Source: Streptomyces sp. AC558_RSS880 (GTDB lineage: Bacteria; Actinomycetota; Actinomycetes; Streptomycetales; Streptomycetaceae). Taken from it: a stretch of DNA of 64,000 nt. The stretch spans positions 83,308 to 147,307 of the forward strand of contig NZ_JAGMUJ010000159.1 of NCBI RefSeq assembly GCF_019049255.1, written 5' to 3'. This document shows, in pieces, positions 42,826-51,502 of this stretch. The notes beneath the pieces are model-generated. The model was not told the origin of the DNA, searched no databases, and saw only the letters and a program-made list of their open reading frames with translations. The translations under genes were made by a program, and so were the position numbers. The stretch's first letter is position 1; every line of letters begins with the position of its first letter.

Positions 42826-43471
42826 CGGGGTGGACCTGAGTTTCGACAGGGCGTCGGTCGCGAAGTTCACCAAGGGGGTGGGCGCCACCATCGACGGGCT
42901 GGGCGAGTTGGGCGGGGCGACCGGTTCGGTGATGGGCAAGGGCTTCTCCCAGCTGTCGATGACCGGGATGGAGGCGGGGCACCACGGTCTGTCGGTCGAC
43001 TTCGAGGACTTCTGCGAGCGGTGGGAGTGGGGCGTGCGGGCCCTGGTGCACGACGCCAGCCAGATCGCGAACCGTCTCGGTCTGGCGGCCGGCACGCAGT
43101 GGGAGCACGACCAGTACGTCGAGGGGGCGCTGAAGGTGGGGGTCAACTCCCTGGCGGGCGGCAATCCGCACGCCTCCGAGGAGGAGATCACCCGGCAGGG
43201 CTGGGGCGAGGTGTTCACGCCGGACGCCCTGGACCCGGACTGGAGCGCCGAGTCGTGGGACCGGGCGGGTCAGGAGATGGAGCAGACCTGGAAGGACACC
43301 GGGCGGACGCTGCTCACGGAGGGGCAGGGCGGCCGGCAGTCGGAGATGCTCAACGAGCGGCTGGGCATCGACGAGCGGGAGTGGAACCGGGCGCTGGACG
43401 AGACGTTCGGCCCGTCGCCCGAGGAACGCGCCCGGCAGGCGCAGCGGCAGGGCGACGGCGGGGGTGACTGA
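42815..43471 (+). CDS. WXG-like helical protein of the RHS toxin locus
   Basis: ATG 42815 overlaps the previous gene. The 218-residue, mostly helical, acidic protein has no signal peptide. An N-terminal segment SFDRASVAKFTKGVGATIDGLGEL is followed by FEDFCERWEWGVRALVHDASQIANRLGLA, which recalls the Trp-containing turn of WXG100/ESX proteins but does not match WxG exactly. The C-terminal half (WGEVFTPDALDPDWSAESWDRAGQ) is unrecognised. Two bases separate it from the RHS gene. A role as secretion partner or adaptor of the toxin is inferred from position. Confidence 0.7.
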   Translation: MGGDGVDLSFDRASVAKFTKGVGATIDGLGELGGATGSVMGKGFSQLSMTGMEAGHHGLSVDFEDFCERWEWGVRALVHDASQIANRLGLAAGTQWEHDQYVEGALKVGVNSLAGGNPHASEEEITRQGWGEVFTPDALDPDWSAESWDRAGQEMEQTWKDTGRTLLTEGQGGRQSEMLNERLGIDEREWNRALDETFGPSPEERARQAQRQGDGGGD

Positions 43472-43473
43472 GC

Positions 43474-46400
43474 GTGGGCATCGGCGACTTCATCAAGGAC
43501 ATCACGCCGGACTCGGTCGAGGACGCGGTCGAGGACGGTGTCGAGTGGATCGGTGACCGGGTCGAGGGCGCGGGGAACTGGACCGCGGACCGGCTGGAGG
43601 ACGTCGGCTGGGAGTCCGGCGCGGACTGGGTGCGCGAGCAGTCGCGCTCGGTGGCGAACCGGATGGGCGCCGAGGTCGACGAGATGGACCTCGGGCAGAC
43701 CGAGGACAAGACCAAGCTGGTGTACGGCAGTGCGGAGAAGATCCGTTCCACCGCCGAGAAACTCCGCGCCTTCCAGAAGGCGTTCGACGATGCCGGCGAG
43801 GGCCTGAAGGGCCTGGACTCCTCGCAGCTCAAGGGCAAGGCGGCCGAGGCGCTGCGCAAGGCGGTGAGCACGCAGCCGCCGAAGTGGTTCACGGGCGCCG
43901 ACGCCTGCGAGAAGGCGGCCGCCGCGCTGGAGTCGTTCGCCTCCACCGTGACCTGGGCGCAGGGGCAGGCGCAGACGGCGATCGAGAAGTGGAAGGACGG
44001 GGTCAAGGCGTCCGAGGACGCCGCCGACGCCCACCGCAAGAAGATCGACACCTACAACAGGGCCGTCGACCGCTACAACGCCCAGCCCGCCGATCAGCGC
44101 GACCCGTCCACGCTGCCGCCCTGTCCGGCGCCGACGTTCCACGACCCGGGCAAGAAGCTGATGCAGGAGGCGCAGGAGATCCTCGCCGACGCCCGCAAGC
44201 AGCGGAACACGGCCGCGGAGACCGCCCGCAGCGCCGTCCGCGCGGCGCGGGACCTGGCCCCGGAGAAGCCGTCGTACGCGCAGCAGGCGGGTGACGGTCT
44301 GCAGGAGCTGCAGATCATGGGGGACCACGTCGGCGGCGGGATCATCAAGGGCACCGCGGGACTGGTGAACTTCGTGCGGGGGATCAACCCGCTGGACCCG
44401 TACAACATCACCCACCCCGCCGAGTACGCGACGAACCTCAACAGCCTGGCCTCCGGCCTGGTGCTGGCCGCCAACGACCCGGTGGGCACCGGCAGGCAGA
44501 TGGTCAGCGACTTCATGAAGGACCCCTACGAGGGCTTCGGACGGCTGCTGCCGGACGTCGCGCTGACCGTCGCCACCGGCGGGGGCGGCGCCGCGGTCAA
44601 GGGCGTGCGCATCGCCGCGGACGCCGCCGACGCCGCGCGGGCCCGCAACCTGGTCGACAACGCCCCCGACGGCACCCACGACCGCCCCGACCACGCCCGC
44701 ACCACCGACGGCACCGACCCCGTCGACCTCGCCTCGGGCCGTATGTTCCTGCCGCAGACCGACGTGGAGATCCCCGGCATCCTGCCGCTGGTGTTCACCC
44801 GGCGCACCGAGTCCGGCTGCGCGGCCGGCCGCTTCCTGGGGCCGTCCTGGACGTCCACCGTCGACGAGCGCCTGGAGACCGACCCGGTCGGTGTCGTCCA
44901 CGTCACCGCCGACGGCCTGCTGATCCCGTATCCGCATCCGATACCGGGCTCCCCCACCCGCCCCGAGTCGGGAACGGCCCGCACCCTGCTCGCGCGCGAC
45001 GGCAACGGCGACTACACGCTCACCGACCCCGACACCGGTCTGGTCCGCCACTTCGTCGCCCCGCCCGGCGCCGAACCCGGCGGCGACGGAACCGCCTGGC
45101 TGACCTCTCTCACCGAACGCAACGGCCACACCGTCACCGTCGACCGCACCGAGGAGGGGCTGCCGCTGGCCCTGGTCCACTCGGCCGGCCACCAGGTGAA
45201 GCTGACCTGCGCCGACGGCCGGATCACCGCCCTCTCCCTGGCCGGCGCGGGCGAGGGCGGCACCGACCTGCCGCTGATGGCCTACGGCTACCGGGACGGC
45301 GACCTCACCGCCGTCACCAAACCCTCCGGCGCCACCACCACCTTCGTCTACGACGACCGTCACCGGGTCACCGCCTGGATCGACTCCAACGGCCGCCGCT
45401 ACGACTACGCCTACGACGACCGCGACCGCGTCGTCGCCGAGGGCGGCGAGGCCGGCCACGTCCAGATCACCCTCACCTACACCGAACCCGACCCCGCCAC
45501 CGGCCACCGCACCACCACCCTCACCACCGCCGACGGGCGGAGCACCCGCCACCGCATCGACAGCCGCTGCCGGGTCGTCGCCACGACCGACGCGCTCGGT
45601 CACACCACCCGGTTCCACTACGACACCCACGGCAACCTGCTCACCCGCACCGACCCGCTCGGCGCCACCACCGGCTTCACGTACGACGAGGAGGGGCGGC
45701 TGGTCTCGGCCGTCCGTCCGGACGGCTCCGAACTGCGCGTCGAGCGCGGCCCGTTCGGGCTGCCGACGGAGGTCACGGGGCCGGACGGCGCCCGTACGAC
45801 GTACACGTACGACGAACGCGGCAACCGGACCACGGTCACCGACCCGGCCGGCCGCACCACCCGCACCTCCTACGACGACGCCGGCCGGCTCACCTCGGTC
45901 ACCGACGCCCTCGGGGACACCACCCGGGTGGTGTGCGACGCGGCGGGGCTGGTCGTAGCGGTGACCGACCCGTCCGGCGCCACCACCCGCACCGAGCGGG
46001 ACGGGCTCGGCCGCCCGGTCCGCGTCACCGACCCGACGGGCGGTGTCACCCGACTGGAGTGGAACGCGGACGGGCAGCTCGCCCGCCGCACCGCCCCGGG
46101 CGGCGCCACCGAGTCATGGGCCTACGACGGCGAGGGCAACTGTCTGACCCACACCGACGCCGCCGGCGGTGTGTCCCGCTACGAGTACACCCACTTCGAC
46201 CTCCCGCTCGCCGGCACCCGGCCCGACGGCGCCCGCTACGCGTTCGAGCACGACAACGACCTGCGTCTCACCCGGGTCACCAACCCGCAGGGGCTGACCT
46301 GGACCTACGAGTACGACGCGGTCGGCAACATCGTGTCCGAGACCGACTTCGACGGACGCACCCTGACGTACCGCACGGACGCCGTGGGCCGGCTCACCGA

Positions 46401-48240
46401 GCGGATCGACGCCCTCGGCGGGACCATTTCCTTCGAGCGCGACCAGCTCGGTCAGGTGGTCCGCAAGGTCGTCGACGGGCGGGCGACGACCTACGCCTAC
46501 GACCCGGCCGGGCGCCTCCTGGAGGCGGTCGGACCGGAGGGCGAACTGCGGTACCAGTACGACCGTCGGGGGCAGGTCAAGACGGAACTGGTGGACGGCC
46601 GCCCGCTCGTGTACTCCTACGACGGACTGGGGCGGCGCATCCGCCGAACCACACCCACCGGCCATGTCACGTCCTACTCCTATGGAACCGACGGACTTCC
46701 CCTGCGGCTGACCACGGGCGGCCGGCAGGTCGACTTCACCTACGACGCCGCCGGTCGCGAGCTGGCCCGCGTCTTCGCCGACGCGATCACCATGACGTCG
46801 GCCTGGGACGAGGCCGGACGGCTCGCCGCGCAGCACACCACCGCCGGGGCCCGCGCCGTCACTGGCCGTGCCTACTCCTACCGTGCCGACGGACACCTCG
46901 CCTCGGTCGCGGACCGGCTGTCGGGCACCCGCACCTTCGACCTGGACCCGCTGGGCCGGGTGACCGCCGTCCGTGCGCCGGGATGGACGGAGCGGTACGC
47001 GTACGACGACGCGGGCAACCAGACCTCGGCGACCTGGCCGGACCGGCATCCGGGCGGTGAGGCGACCGGGGAGCGCGCCTACAGCGGCACCCGCATCACC
47101 CGCGCCGGCGGTGTCCGCTTCGAGCACGACGCCCTGGGCCGCGTCACCCTGAGGCAGAAAACCCGCCTGTCCCGCAAGCCCGACACCTGGCGCTACGCGT
47201 GGGACACGGAGAACCGCCTCACCTCCGTCACCACCCCCGACGGGACCCGGTGGCGCTACCGCTACGACCCGCTGGGCCGCCGCACCGCGAAGCAGCGCCT
47301 GGCAGCCGACGGCGAGAGCGTGGTCGAGGAGGTCCGCTTCACCTGGGACGGCCTCACCCTGTGTGAACAGACCAGCCACCGGCCGGACGTCCCCAACACG
47401 GTCGTCCTCACCTGGGACCACCGGGACGTCGTTCCCCTGGCCCAGACCGAGCGCATCCTCACGGCCGACAGCGGTCAGGAGGAGATCGACCGGCGGTTCT
47501 TCGCCATCGCCACCGATCTCGTCGGCACGCCGACCGAACTCATCGACGAGACCGGCGACATCGCCTGGCGCAGCCGGAGCACGCTCTGGGGCACCACCGC
47601 CTGGGCCAGGGACAGCAGCGCGTACATCCCGCTGCGCTTCCCCGGCCAGTACTACGACCCCGAGACCGGTTTCCACTACAACTGCTTCCGCCACTACGAC
47701 CCCGAGACCGGCCGCTACACCTCCCCGGACCCGCTGGGCCTGGCTCCCGCGCCGAACCCCGTCGGCTATGTGGACAATCCGTACACGGGGTGCGACCCGC
47801 TGGGCCTGATGCCCAAGTACACGAAGGAGGAAAAGGCCAGGCAGCGGGCCGTCAAGGCCGCGGACGGGGTCATCGAGAAGGCGCAGGGCGACCGATTCCG
47901 GAAGCACCCCGACTACCACGGGGACACGATGCACGGCTTCAGCGACGAACGGGTCCTGGAGATCCTCAAGAATCCGGATGCCGTGTACCAGTCGACGGGC
48001 GGAAATGGGAATCTCCTCTTCCGGCAGGGCGAGGACGTAGTCGTGACCAAGGGGGTCGGATCCGAAGCCGGCCAGGCCATCACGGCGTACGGACCGTCAG
48101 GGGTGCTGGGCGAATCCGGAGCGACGGCGGTCGGTGGCAAGGCCACGGATCCCGGTCGGCCGATCACCCACGAGGACATCGTGGAGGGCAGAATTCCGGG
48201 CAAGAACGGATTCATGCCCCCGGCAGAGCAGATCAAGTGA
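43474..48240 (+). CDS. RHS-repeat polymorphic toxin with type VII-like leader and an unassigned C-terminal toxin tip
   Basis: The 1588-residue protein starts at GTG 43474. About residues 75-220 form a helical domain (KLVYGSAEKIRSTAEKLRAF, then AALESFASTVTWAQGQAQTA) of the putative T7SS-signal type found in Streptomyces RHS proteins. A DUF6531-like segment follows at about 415-450 (DPVDLASGRMFLPQTDVEIP). RHS/YD repeats run from about 600 to 1380 (many YDxxGR-type units). The RHS core end GQYYDPETGFHYNCFRHYD then SPDPLGL is at about 1390-1425, with a second CDPLGL at 1440-1445. The last 143 residues (from 47809) are the variable tip. It includes HGFSDERVLEILKNPDAVYQ, LLFRQGEDVVVTKG and QAITAYGPSG. 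Codons there are visibly less GC-rich. The tip may be a small RNase-like fold, but I cannot assign it. Confidence 0.93.
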   Translation: MGIGDFIKDITPDSVEDAVEDGVEWIGDRVEGAGNWTADRLEDVGWESGADWVREQSRSVANRMGAEVDEMDLGQTEDKTKLVYGSAEKIRSTAEKLRAFQKAFDDAGEGLKGLDSSQLKGKAAEALRKAVSTQPPKWFTGADACEKAAAALESFASTVTWAQGQAQTAIEKWKDGVKASEDAADAHRKKIDTYNRAVDRYNAQPADQRDPSTLPPCPAPTFHDPGKKLMQEAQEILADARKQRNTAAETARSAVRAARDLAPEKPSYAQQAGDGLQELQIMGDHVGGGIIKGTAGLVNFVRGINPLDPYNITHPAEYATNLNSLASGLVLAANDPVGTGRQMVSDFMKDPYEGFGRLLPDVALTVATGGGGAAVKGVRIAADAADAARARNLVDNAPDGTHDRPDHARTTDGTDPVDLASGRMFLPQTDVEIPGILPLVFTRRTESGCAAGRFLGPSWTSTVDERLETDPVGVVHVTADGLLIPYPHPIPGSPTRPESGTARTLLARDGNGDYTLTDPDTGLVRHFVAPPGAEPGGDGTAWLTSLTERNGHTVTVDRTEEGLPLALVHSAGHQVKLTCADGRITALSLAGAGEGGTDLPLMAYGYRDGDLTAVTKPSGATTTFVYDDRHRVTAWIDSNGRRYDYAYDDRDRVVAEGGEAGHVQITLTYTEPDPATGHRTTTLTTADGRSTRHRIDSRCRVVATTDALGHTTRFHYDTHGNLLTRTDPLGATTGFTYDEEGRLVSAVRPDGSELRVERGPFGLPTEVTGPDGARTTYTYDERGNRTTVTDPAGRTTRTSYDDAGRLTSVTDALGDTTRVVCDAAGLVVAVTDPSGATTRTERDGLGRPVRVTDPTGGVTRLEWNADGQLARRTAPGGATESWAYDGEGNCLTHTDAAGGVSRYEYTHFDLPLAGTRPDGARYAFEHDNDLRLTRVTNPQGLTWTYEYDAVGNIVSETDFDGRTLTYRTDAVGRLTERIDALGGTISFERDQLGQVVRKVVDGRATTYAYDPAGRLLEAVGPEGELRYQYDRRGQVKTELVDGRPLVYSYDGLGRRIRRTTPTGHVTSYSYGTDGLPLRLTTGGRQVDFTYDAAGRELARVFADAITMTSAWDEAGRLAAQHTTAGARAVTGRAYSYRADGHLASVADRLSGTRTFDLDPLGRVTAVRAPGWTERYAYDDAGNQTSATWPDRHPGGEATGERAYSGTRITRAGGVRFEHDALGRVTLRQKTRLSRKPDTWRYAWDTENRLTSVTTPDGTRWRYRYDPLGRRTAKQRLAADGESVVEEVRFTWDGLTLCEQTSHRPDVPNTVVLTWDHRDVVPLAQTERILTADSGQEEIDRRFFAIATDLVGTPTELIDETGDIAWRSRSTLWGTTAWARDSSAYIPLRFPGQYYDPETGFHYNCFRHYDPETGRYTSPDPLGLAPAPNPVGYVDNPYTGCDPLGLMPKYTKEEKARQRAVKAADGVIEKAQGDRFRKHPDYHGDTMHGFSDERVLEILKNPDAVYQSTGGNGNLLFRQGEDVVVTKGVGSEAGQAITAYGPSGVLGESGATAVGGKATDPGRPITHEDIVEGRIPGKNGFMPPAEQIK

Positions 48241-48253
48241 GGTGGCCTCGACC

Positions 48254-49006
48254 ATGAAAGTAGCGCTCGACGACGGCTGGACCGCGACGGTGACGGATGA
48301 TCCGCTGGCCTTCACTCCCCGTTTCGAAGGAACCTCTGTGCGTGTCGTCCCCTACGTGGACAAGGCGGAGCGGGAACGGTTCCTCGTGGGCACGTTCGGC
48401 AGCGGGGCGTGGCTGTGGGACACACCCGACGAGGTCCGGTTCGACCCGGTCGACCGGAAGTTGGCGGGCGTCGAGTTCCACCTGCCCCACGAGTCCGCTT
48501 CCGCCGAGGACTCGGCCCGCGTCCCCGAGGTCCCCGCGGTGCGTCCGGGCGGACTGCGCGCGGACGAGGAGCGAAACTTCCGGCTGGAGACGTGCACGGT
48601 GCTCTGCCGCGCCTCCGGGGACGCCGCGCTGACCGCGTTGCGCGACCTCGACGTCCTCGACGAGCCACTGGAGGCCCGCGTCGGCATCGCCCCCGACGTG
48701 GCGCTCCTCGTCCAACATGGCACCGTCGTCGGTTGGAGCCTCACGGACCCCGTGCGCTGCCTGACCACCGCGTACGCCGCCCCCGACCCCGGCCAGCCGT
48801 CCGACACCACCCGTCGGCTGCTCACCGAGTGCCTGGACCTGGTCACCGAGCCGGTGATCCAGGACGTGGAAGACGGAGTCCCAGCCGCTTTGGCCCGCCT
48901 GCGGGCCGCCGACGAGGCCCTGCGCACCCAGAGTGAGGACCGGCACCGGGCCGACGCCCTGCTCTCGCTCATCGGCAACCTGGTGGAGGACTACGGGAAC
49001 CGGTGA
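48254..49006 (+). CDS. Putative immunity protein, copy 1 of 3 of an unrecognised family
   Basis: ATG 48254 follows GAGGTGG and lies 13 bases after the RHS stop, the usual place of an immunity gene. The 250-residue product is acidic and cytoplasmic. Motifs shared by all three copies are the N-terminal VTDDPLxxTPRF, FLVGTFGSGAWLWDTPDEVRFDP, VRPGGLRADE, GIAPDVALLV, GTVVGWSLTDPVR and a C-terminal SEDRHRADALLSLIGNLVEDY. I do not recognise the family. Copies 2 and 3 are at 56999 and 57927. Neutralising the toxin tip is inferred from position only. Confidence 0.8.
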   Translation: MKVALDDGWTATVTDDPLAFTPRFEGTSVRVVPYVDKAERERFLVGTFGSGAWLWDTPDEVRFDPVDRKLAGVEFHLPHESASAEDSARVPEVPAVRPGGLRADEERNFRLETCTVLCRASGDAALTALRDLDVLDEPLEARVGIAPDVALLVQHGTVVGWSLTDPVRCLTTAYAAPDPGQPSDTTRRLLTECLDLVTEPVIQDVEDGVPAALARLRAADEALRTQSEDRHRADALLSLIGNLVEDYGNR

Positions 49007-49393
49007 CCTCGGAGCCGTGGCGATGCCGTCGGCGGTTGTCTGTGGGCCGGACGAGGCGGGGAACCTGTACCACCGGCAAGTCCACAACCCGAACAGCCCG
49101 CACCACAACTCGGAGGCAGCCCATGCCACGCACATCCCCTGGCCGGCTCGATTTCCCCTTCCGTACTAGCCTCGCGCTTTCACGAGTTGGGGCGGCGACG
49201 CTTGATCAAATAAGCAGAGAGCGCCCCTGAACTGCAACGATTGGACTTTTCTAGGGTCCTGTTGGCTGCATGGAAAGAGGCGCTCTCCAGGTGAAGAGCC
49301 TATCGGGTCGTACCCGCATGGTCCTTGTGAAGGAGGGGGTTCCGCCACCGGATCGAGCTGTTCGCGAGTGGCTACTCGGAACCGGTGTCTGGC
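49007..49393. other. Junction region with IS1380 end remnant, no gene
   Basis: The first 30 bases after the stop resemble the sequence after copy 3 of the immunity family at 58680 (GAGCCGTGGCGAT versus GAGTCGTGGCGAT). The rest contains a diverged copy of the IS1380 left end (49169-49320). I see no intact gene. Confidence 0.6.
49169..49320 (+). mobile_element. Decayed left end of an IS1380-family element
   Basis: About 150 bases from GCCTCGCGCTTTCACGAG to TCGGGTCGTACCCGC are nearly the same as the left end of the intact IS at 51503 (for example AACTGCAACGATTGGAC and CTAGGGTCCTGTTGGCTGCA occur in both). The transposase gene body is absent. Confidence 0.8.
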
Positions 49394-50179
49394 TCAAACG
49401 GTTGGAACAGTGCCGCCGTCGATGACGTACTCCGCGCCCACAATGGATGAGGCTCGGTCCGACACGAGGAAGCCGACCAGGTCTGCGACCTCTTCCGTCG
49501 TTGCGAACCTTCCGATTGGAACCCCTCCGAGGGAATCCATCAGGCTCTGCTCCGCCTCTTCGCGGGTCAGTCCGTTGCCCTTGGCGAGCTGGTCGATGAA
49601 GCCCGCATACGCTCCGGTCTGAATCCCCCCGGGGCTGACGGCGTTTACTCGCACGCCTCGTGGGGCCAGTTCGTTCGCGAGACCCTTGCTGTACGTACGC
49701 AGGGCACCCTTCGCTGACGCGTACGGCAACGTCGCGTCGTGCAACGGCATCTGATGCTGAATCGACGTGACGTGGACAACTACTCCTGATCCCGCCTCCA
49801 CCATTGCCGGCAGCAGTGCTCGATCCAGTCGGACAGCTCCCAAGAAGTTCAGGTTGAGCTCCGCCAGCCAGTGCTCCTCAGTCGCTGCAGCGAATCCGCC
49901 AGGCGGGGTCGACGATCCTCCGACAACGTGCACCAGGATGTCCAGCGCACCTCCCTCAGAAATCTTGGACACTACAACCTCTACACCGCCCACCGTGGAA
50001 GTGTCCGCCTCGATGAACCGGTCGGGGCGCTCGTAGCCGCCGGGCATAGTGCGTGCCGTGGTCCACACGTCGGCACCCATCTCTCGCAGTCTCTCTACGA
50101 CGGCCTTGCCCGAGCCCTTCGAACCGCCCGTGACCAACGCCCGGCGACCGTTGAGACGATCGCGATCTGAACTAGACAT
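49394..50179 (-). CDS. Short-chain dehydrogenase/reductase
   Basis: The start is MSSSDRDRLNGRRALVTGG (50179) with GGAGAG upstream, giving 261 residues. It has the NAD(P) motif TGGSKGSGKA, VHVVGG in place of NNAG, HVTSIQHQMP and the active-site YASAK (Tyr-x3-Lys), then VNAVSPGGIQTG and a C-terminal GAEYVIDGGT. It is a classical SDR oxidoreductase of unknown substrate. Third-position GC is clearly lower than in core genes, and the gene lies between two IS1380 left ends, so it is probably imported. Confidence 0.93.
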   Translation of the reverse strand: MSSSDRDRLNGRRALVTGGSKGSGKAVVERLREMGADVWTTARTMPGGYERPDRFIEADTSTVGGVEVVVSKISEGGALDILVHVVGGSSTPPGGFAAATEEHWLAELNLNFLGAVRLDRALLPAMVEAGSGVVVHVTSIQHQMPLHDATLPYASAKGALRTYSKGLANELAPRGVRVNAVSPGGIQTGAYAGFIDQLAKGNGLTREEAEQSLMDSLGGVPIGRFATTEEVADLVGFLVSDRASSIVGAEYVIDGGTVPTV

Positions 50180-50217
50180 TTTTCTCTCCACTGAAGATTG
50201 AGGTGGTGCAGGTTCGG

Positions 50218-50580
50218 TCAGGCCGGGTGGTTGGCGATGAAGAGTTCGGCGATGAGGTCGTCCCGCAGCGCGAACCGGTAGTCGAGCTCGGCGACGCCTC
50301 CCGGGAAGGTGCCTTCGAGCCGCACGGTTACCACCCAGTGGGTGTCATCGACACGGTGAGCGCCGATCTGCTCGGTCGTGTATTCGAACTCGGACCCGGC
50401 GTCCCGCAGGAACGCGTCGGTCTCCTCCCGGCCGCGGAAGGTCTCGTCCTGGTCGACGATCACCGCATCCTCGGCGAGGAACGACGAGGCGGTGTCGGCG
50501 TCGCGGACAATGTGGGCGCCCAAGAACTGGCGCACGGCGGGCGGGAGCAGATCGGACGGAAGATCGGTGTGCTGTGTCAT
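50218..50580 (-). CDS. SnoaL/NTF2-like family protein
   Basis: The 120-residue cone-fold protein has helix PPAVRQFLGAHIVRDADTASSFLAEDAVIVDQDETFRG, a central REETDAFLRDAG, and strands HWVVTVRLEGTFPGGVAELDYRFALRDDLI. It is the DUF4440/SnoaL type with no visible catalytic signature. It may be enzyme or ligand-binding. It is divergent from a MerR gene across 78 bases with a MerR-type operator, and lies 38 bases upstream of the SDR gene in the same direction, so the two are probably one MerR-controlled operon. Confidence 0.85.
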   Translation of the reverse strand: MTQHTDLPSDLLPPAVRQFLGAHIVRDADTASSFLAEDAVIVDQDETFRGREETDAFLRDAGSEFEYTTEQIGAHRVDDTHWVVTVRLEGTFPGGVAELDYRFALRDDLIAELFIANHPA

Positions 50581-50623
50581 GAGCCCACCGTGTGACCTCG
50601 CGGCGCGGGAGGGTCAAGCCGTG

Positions 50624-50647
50624 GACTCTCCCCCAGGGGGAAGGTTC
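50624..50647. promoter_or_regulatory. MerR-type operator with long-spacer promoter
   Basis: ACTCTCCCCC and GGGGGAAGGT form a dyad around a central A. TGGACT (50622) and CAGAAT (50647) are 19 bases apart, the stretched spacing used by MerR regulators. CAGAAT ends six bases before ATG 50659, so the MerR message may be leaderless. Confidence 0.65.
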
Positions 50648-50658
50648 AGAATGAGGGG

Positions 50659-51453
50659 ATGCTGACCATTGGCGAGTTCTCGCGGCTGACCCACTTGAGC
50701 GTGCGGACCCTGCGCCGGTATCACGAGGCGGCCCTGCTGGAACCTGCCGTGGTGGACGAGACCACCGGTTACCGCTACTACGGCGTCGATCAAATCCCGA
50801 CCGCGCAGGTCATCCACCGGCTCCGCGAGCTCGACGTCCCCCTGAGCGATGTGCAGCAGATCCTGCGGACCCCCGACCCTGGTGTCCGGGCGGTGCTGGT
50901 CGCCGAGCACCTGCAACGCCTCGAGGATGCGCTCGACCGCACCCGGGCCGCAGTCGTGTCGCTGCGCCGCCTGCTGCGGCCCGATCCCGCGCCCATCGAC
51001 GTCGAGCTACGTGCGGAGCCCGCACGGACGGTCGCGGCGGTGGAGGCCGTAGTCGGGCATCGCGACATCGAGACCTGGTACGCAGGCGCGATGGCCGAAT
51101 TGGAGGCGGCCGTCGGCGCCGACGTGACCGGACCGCCGGGCGGCAGCTACGACAACGCCCTTTTCGAGCAGGAGCGCGGTCACGCGCTCGTCTACCTGCC
51201 GTCAGCTGCGCCACCTCGCACCGGACGCGTGCACCCCGTGAGTCTGCCGGCCGCGGAACTTGCGGTCACCACCCATGTCGGCGAGCACGACAGCATCGAG
51301 GTCACGTACGGCGAACTCGGGACTTGGGTGGTGGAGAACGCGATGTCGGTGGCCGGGCCGGTGCGGGAGGTCTACGTTGTCGGCCCTCGTGACACGAGCG
51401 ATCCCGCTGCGTGGCGCACCGAGATCGGCTGGCCGGTCTTCCGTGTCACCTGA
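50659..51453 (+). CDS. MerR-family regulator with GyrI-like effector domain
   Basis: The 264-residue protein has the MerR DNA-binding start LTIGEFSRLTHLSVRTLRRYHEAALLEP and ETTGYRYYG, a dimer helix (VRAVLVAEHLQRLEDALDRTRAAVVSLRRLL) and a C-terminal GyrI/SOUL-like domain (about 115-264, with GGSYDNALFEQERGHALVYLP). This is the BmrR/TipA-like multidrug or small-molecule sensor layout. It is divergent from the SnoaL-SDR pair, which it likely activates. It lies in the segment bracketed by IS1380 ends. Confidence 0.9.
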   Translation: MLTIGEFSRLTHLSVRTLRRYHEAALLEPAVVDETTGYRYYGVDQIPTAQVIHRLRELDVPLSDVQQILRTPDPGVRAVLVAEHLQRLEDALDRTRAAVVSLRRLLRPDPAPIDVELRAEPARTVAAVEAVVGHRDIETWYAGAMAELEAAVGADVTGPPGGSYDNALFEQERGHALVYLPSAAPPRTGRVHPVSLPAAELAVTTHVGEHDSIEVTYGELGTWVVENAMSVAGPVREVYVVGPRDTSDPAAWRTEIGWPVFRVT

Positions 51454-51502
51454 GGCGGTCAGTGCGGTGCGGAGTCTTGGAACGACAGGGCGCACACGTT
51501 GA

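Noticed and set aside
43270..45630. Long minus-strand frame opposite the RHS gene
   Set aside because: Shadow of the RHS coding strand with low-complexity Val/Gly composition.
45300..47700. Many near-repeated short units, at first sight like a repeat array
   Set aside because: They are degenerate YD/RHS protein repeats in one continuous reading frame. Unit sequences differ and there are no spacers, so it is not a CRISPR array.
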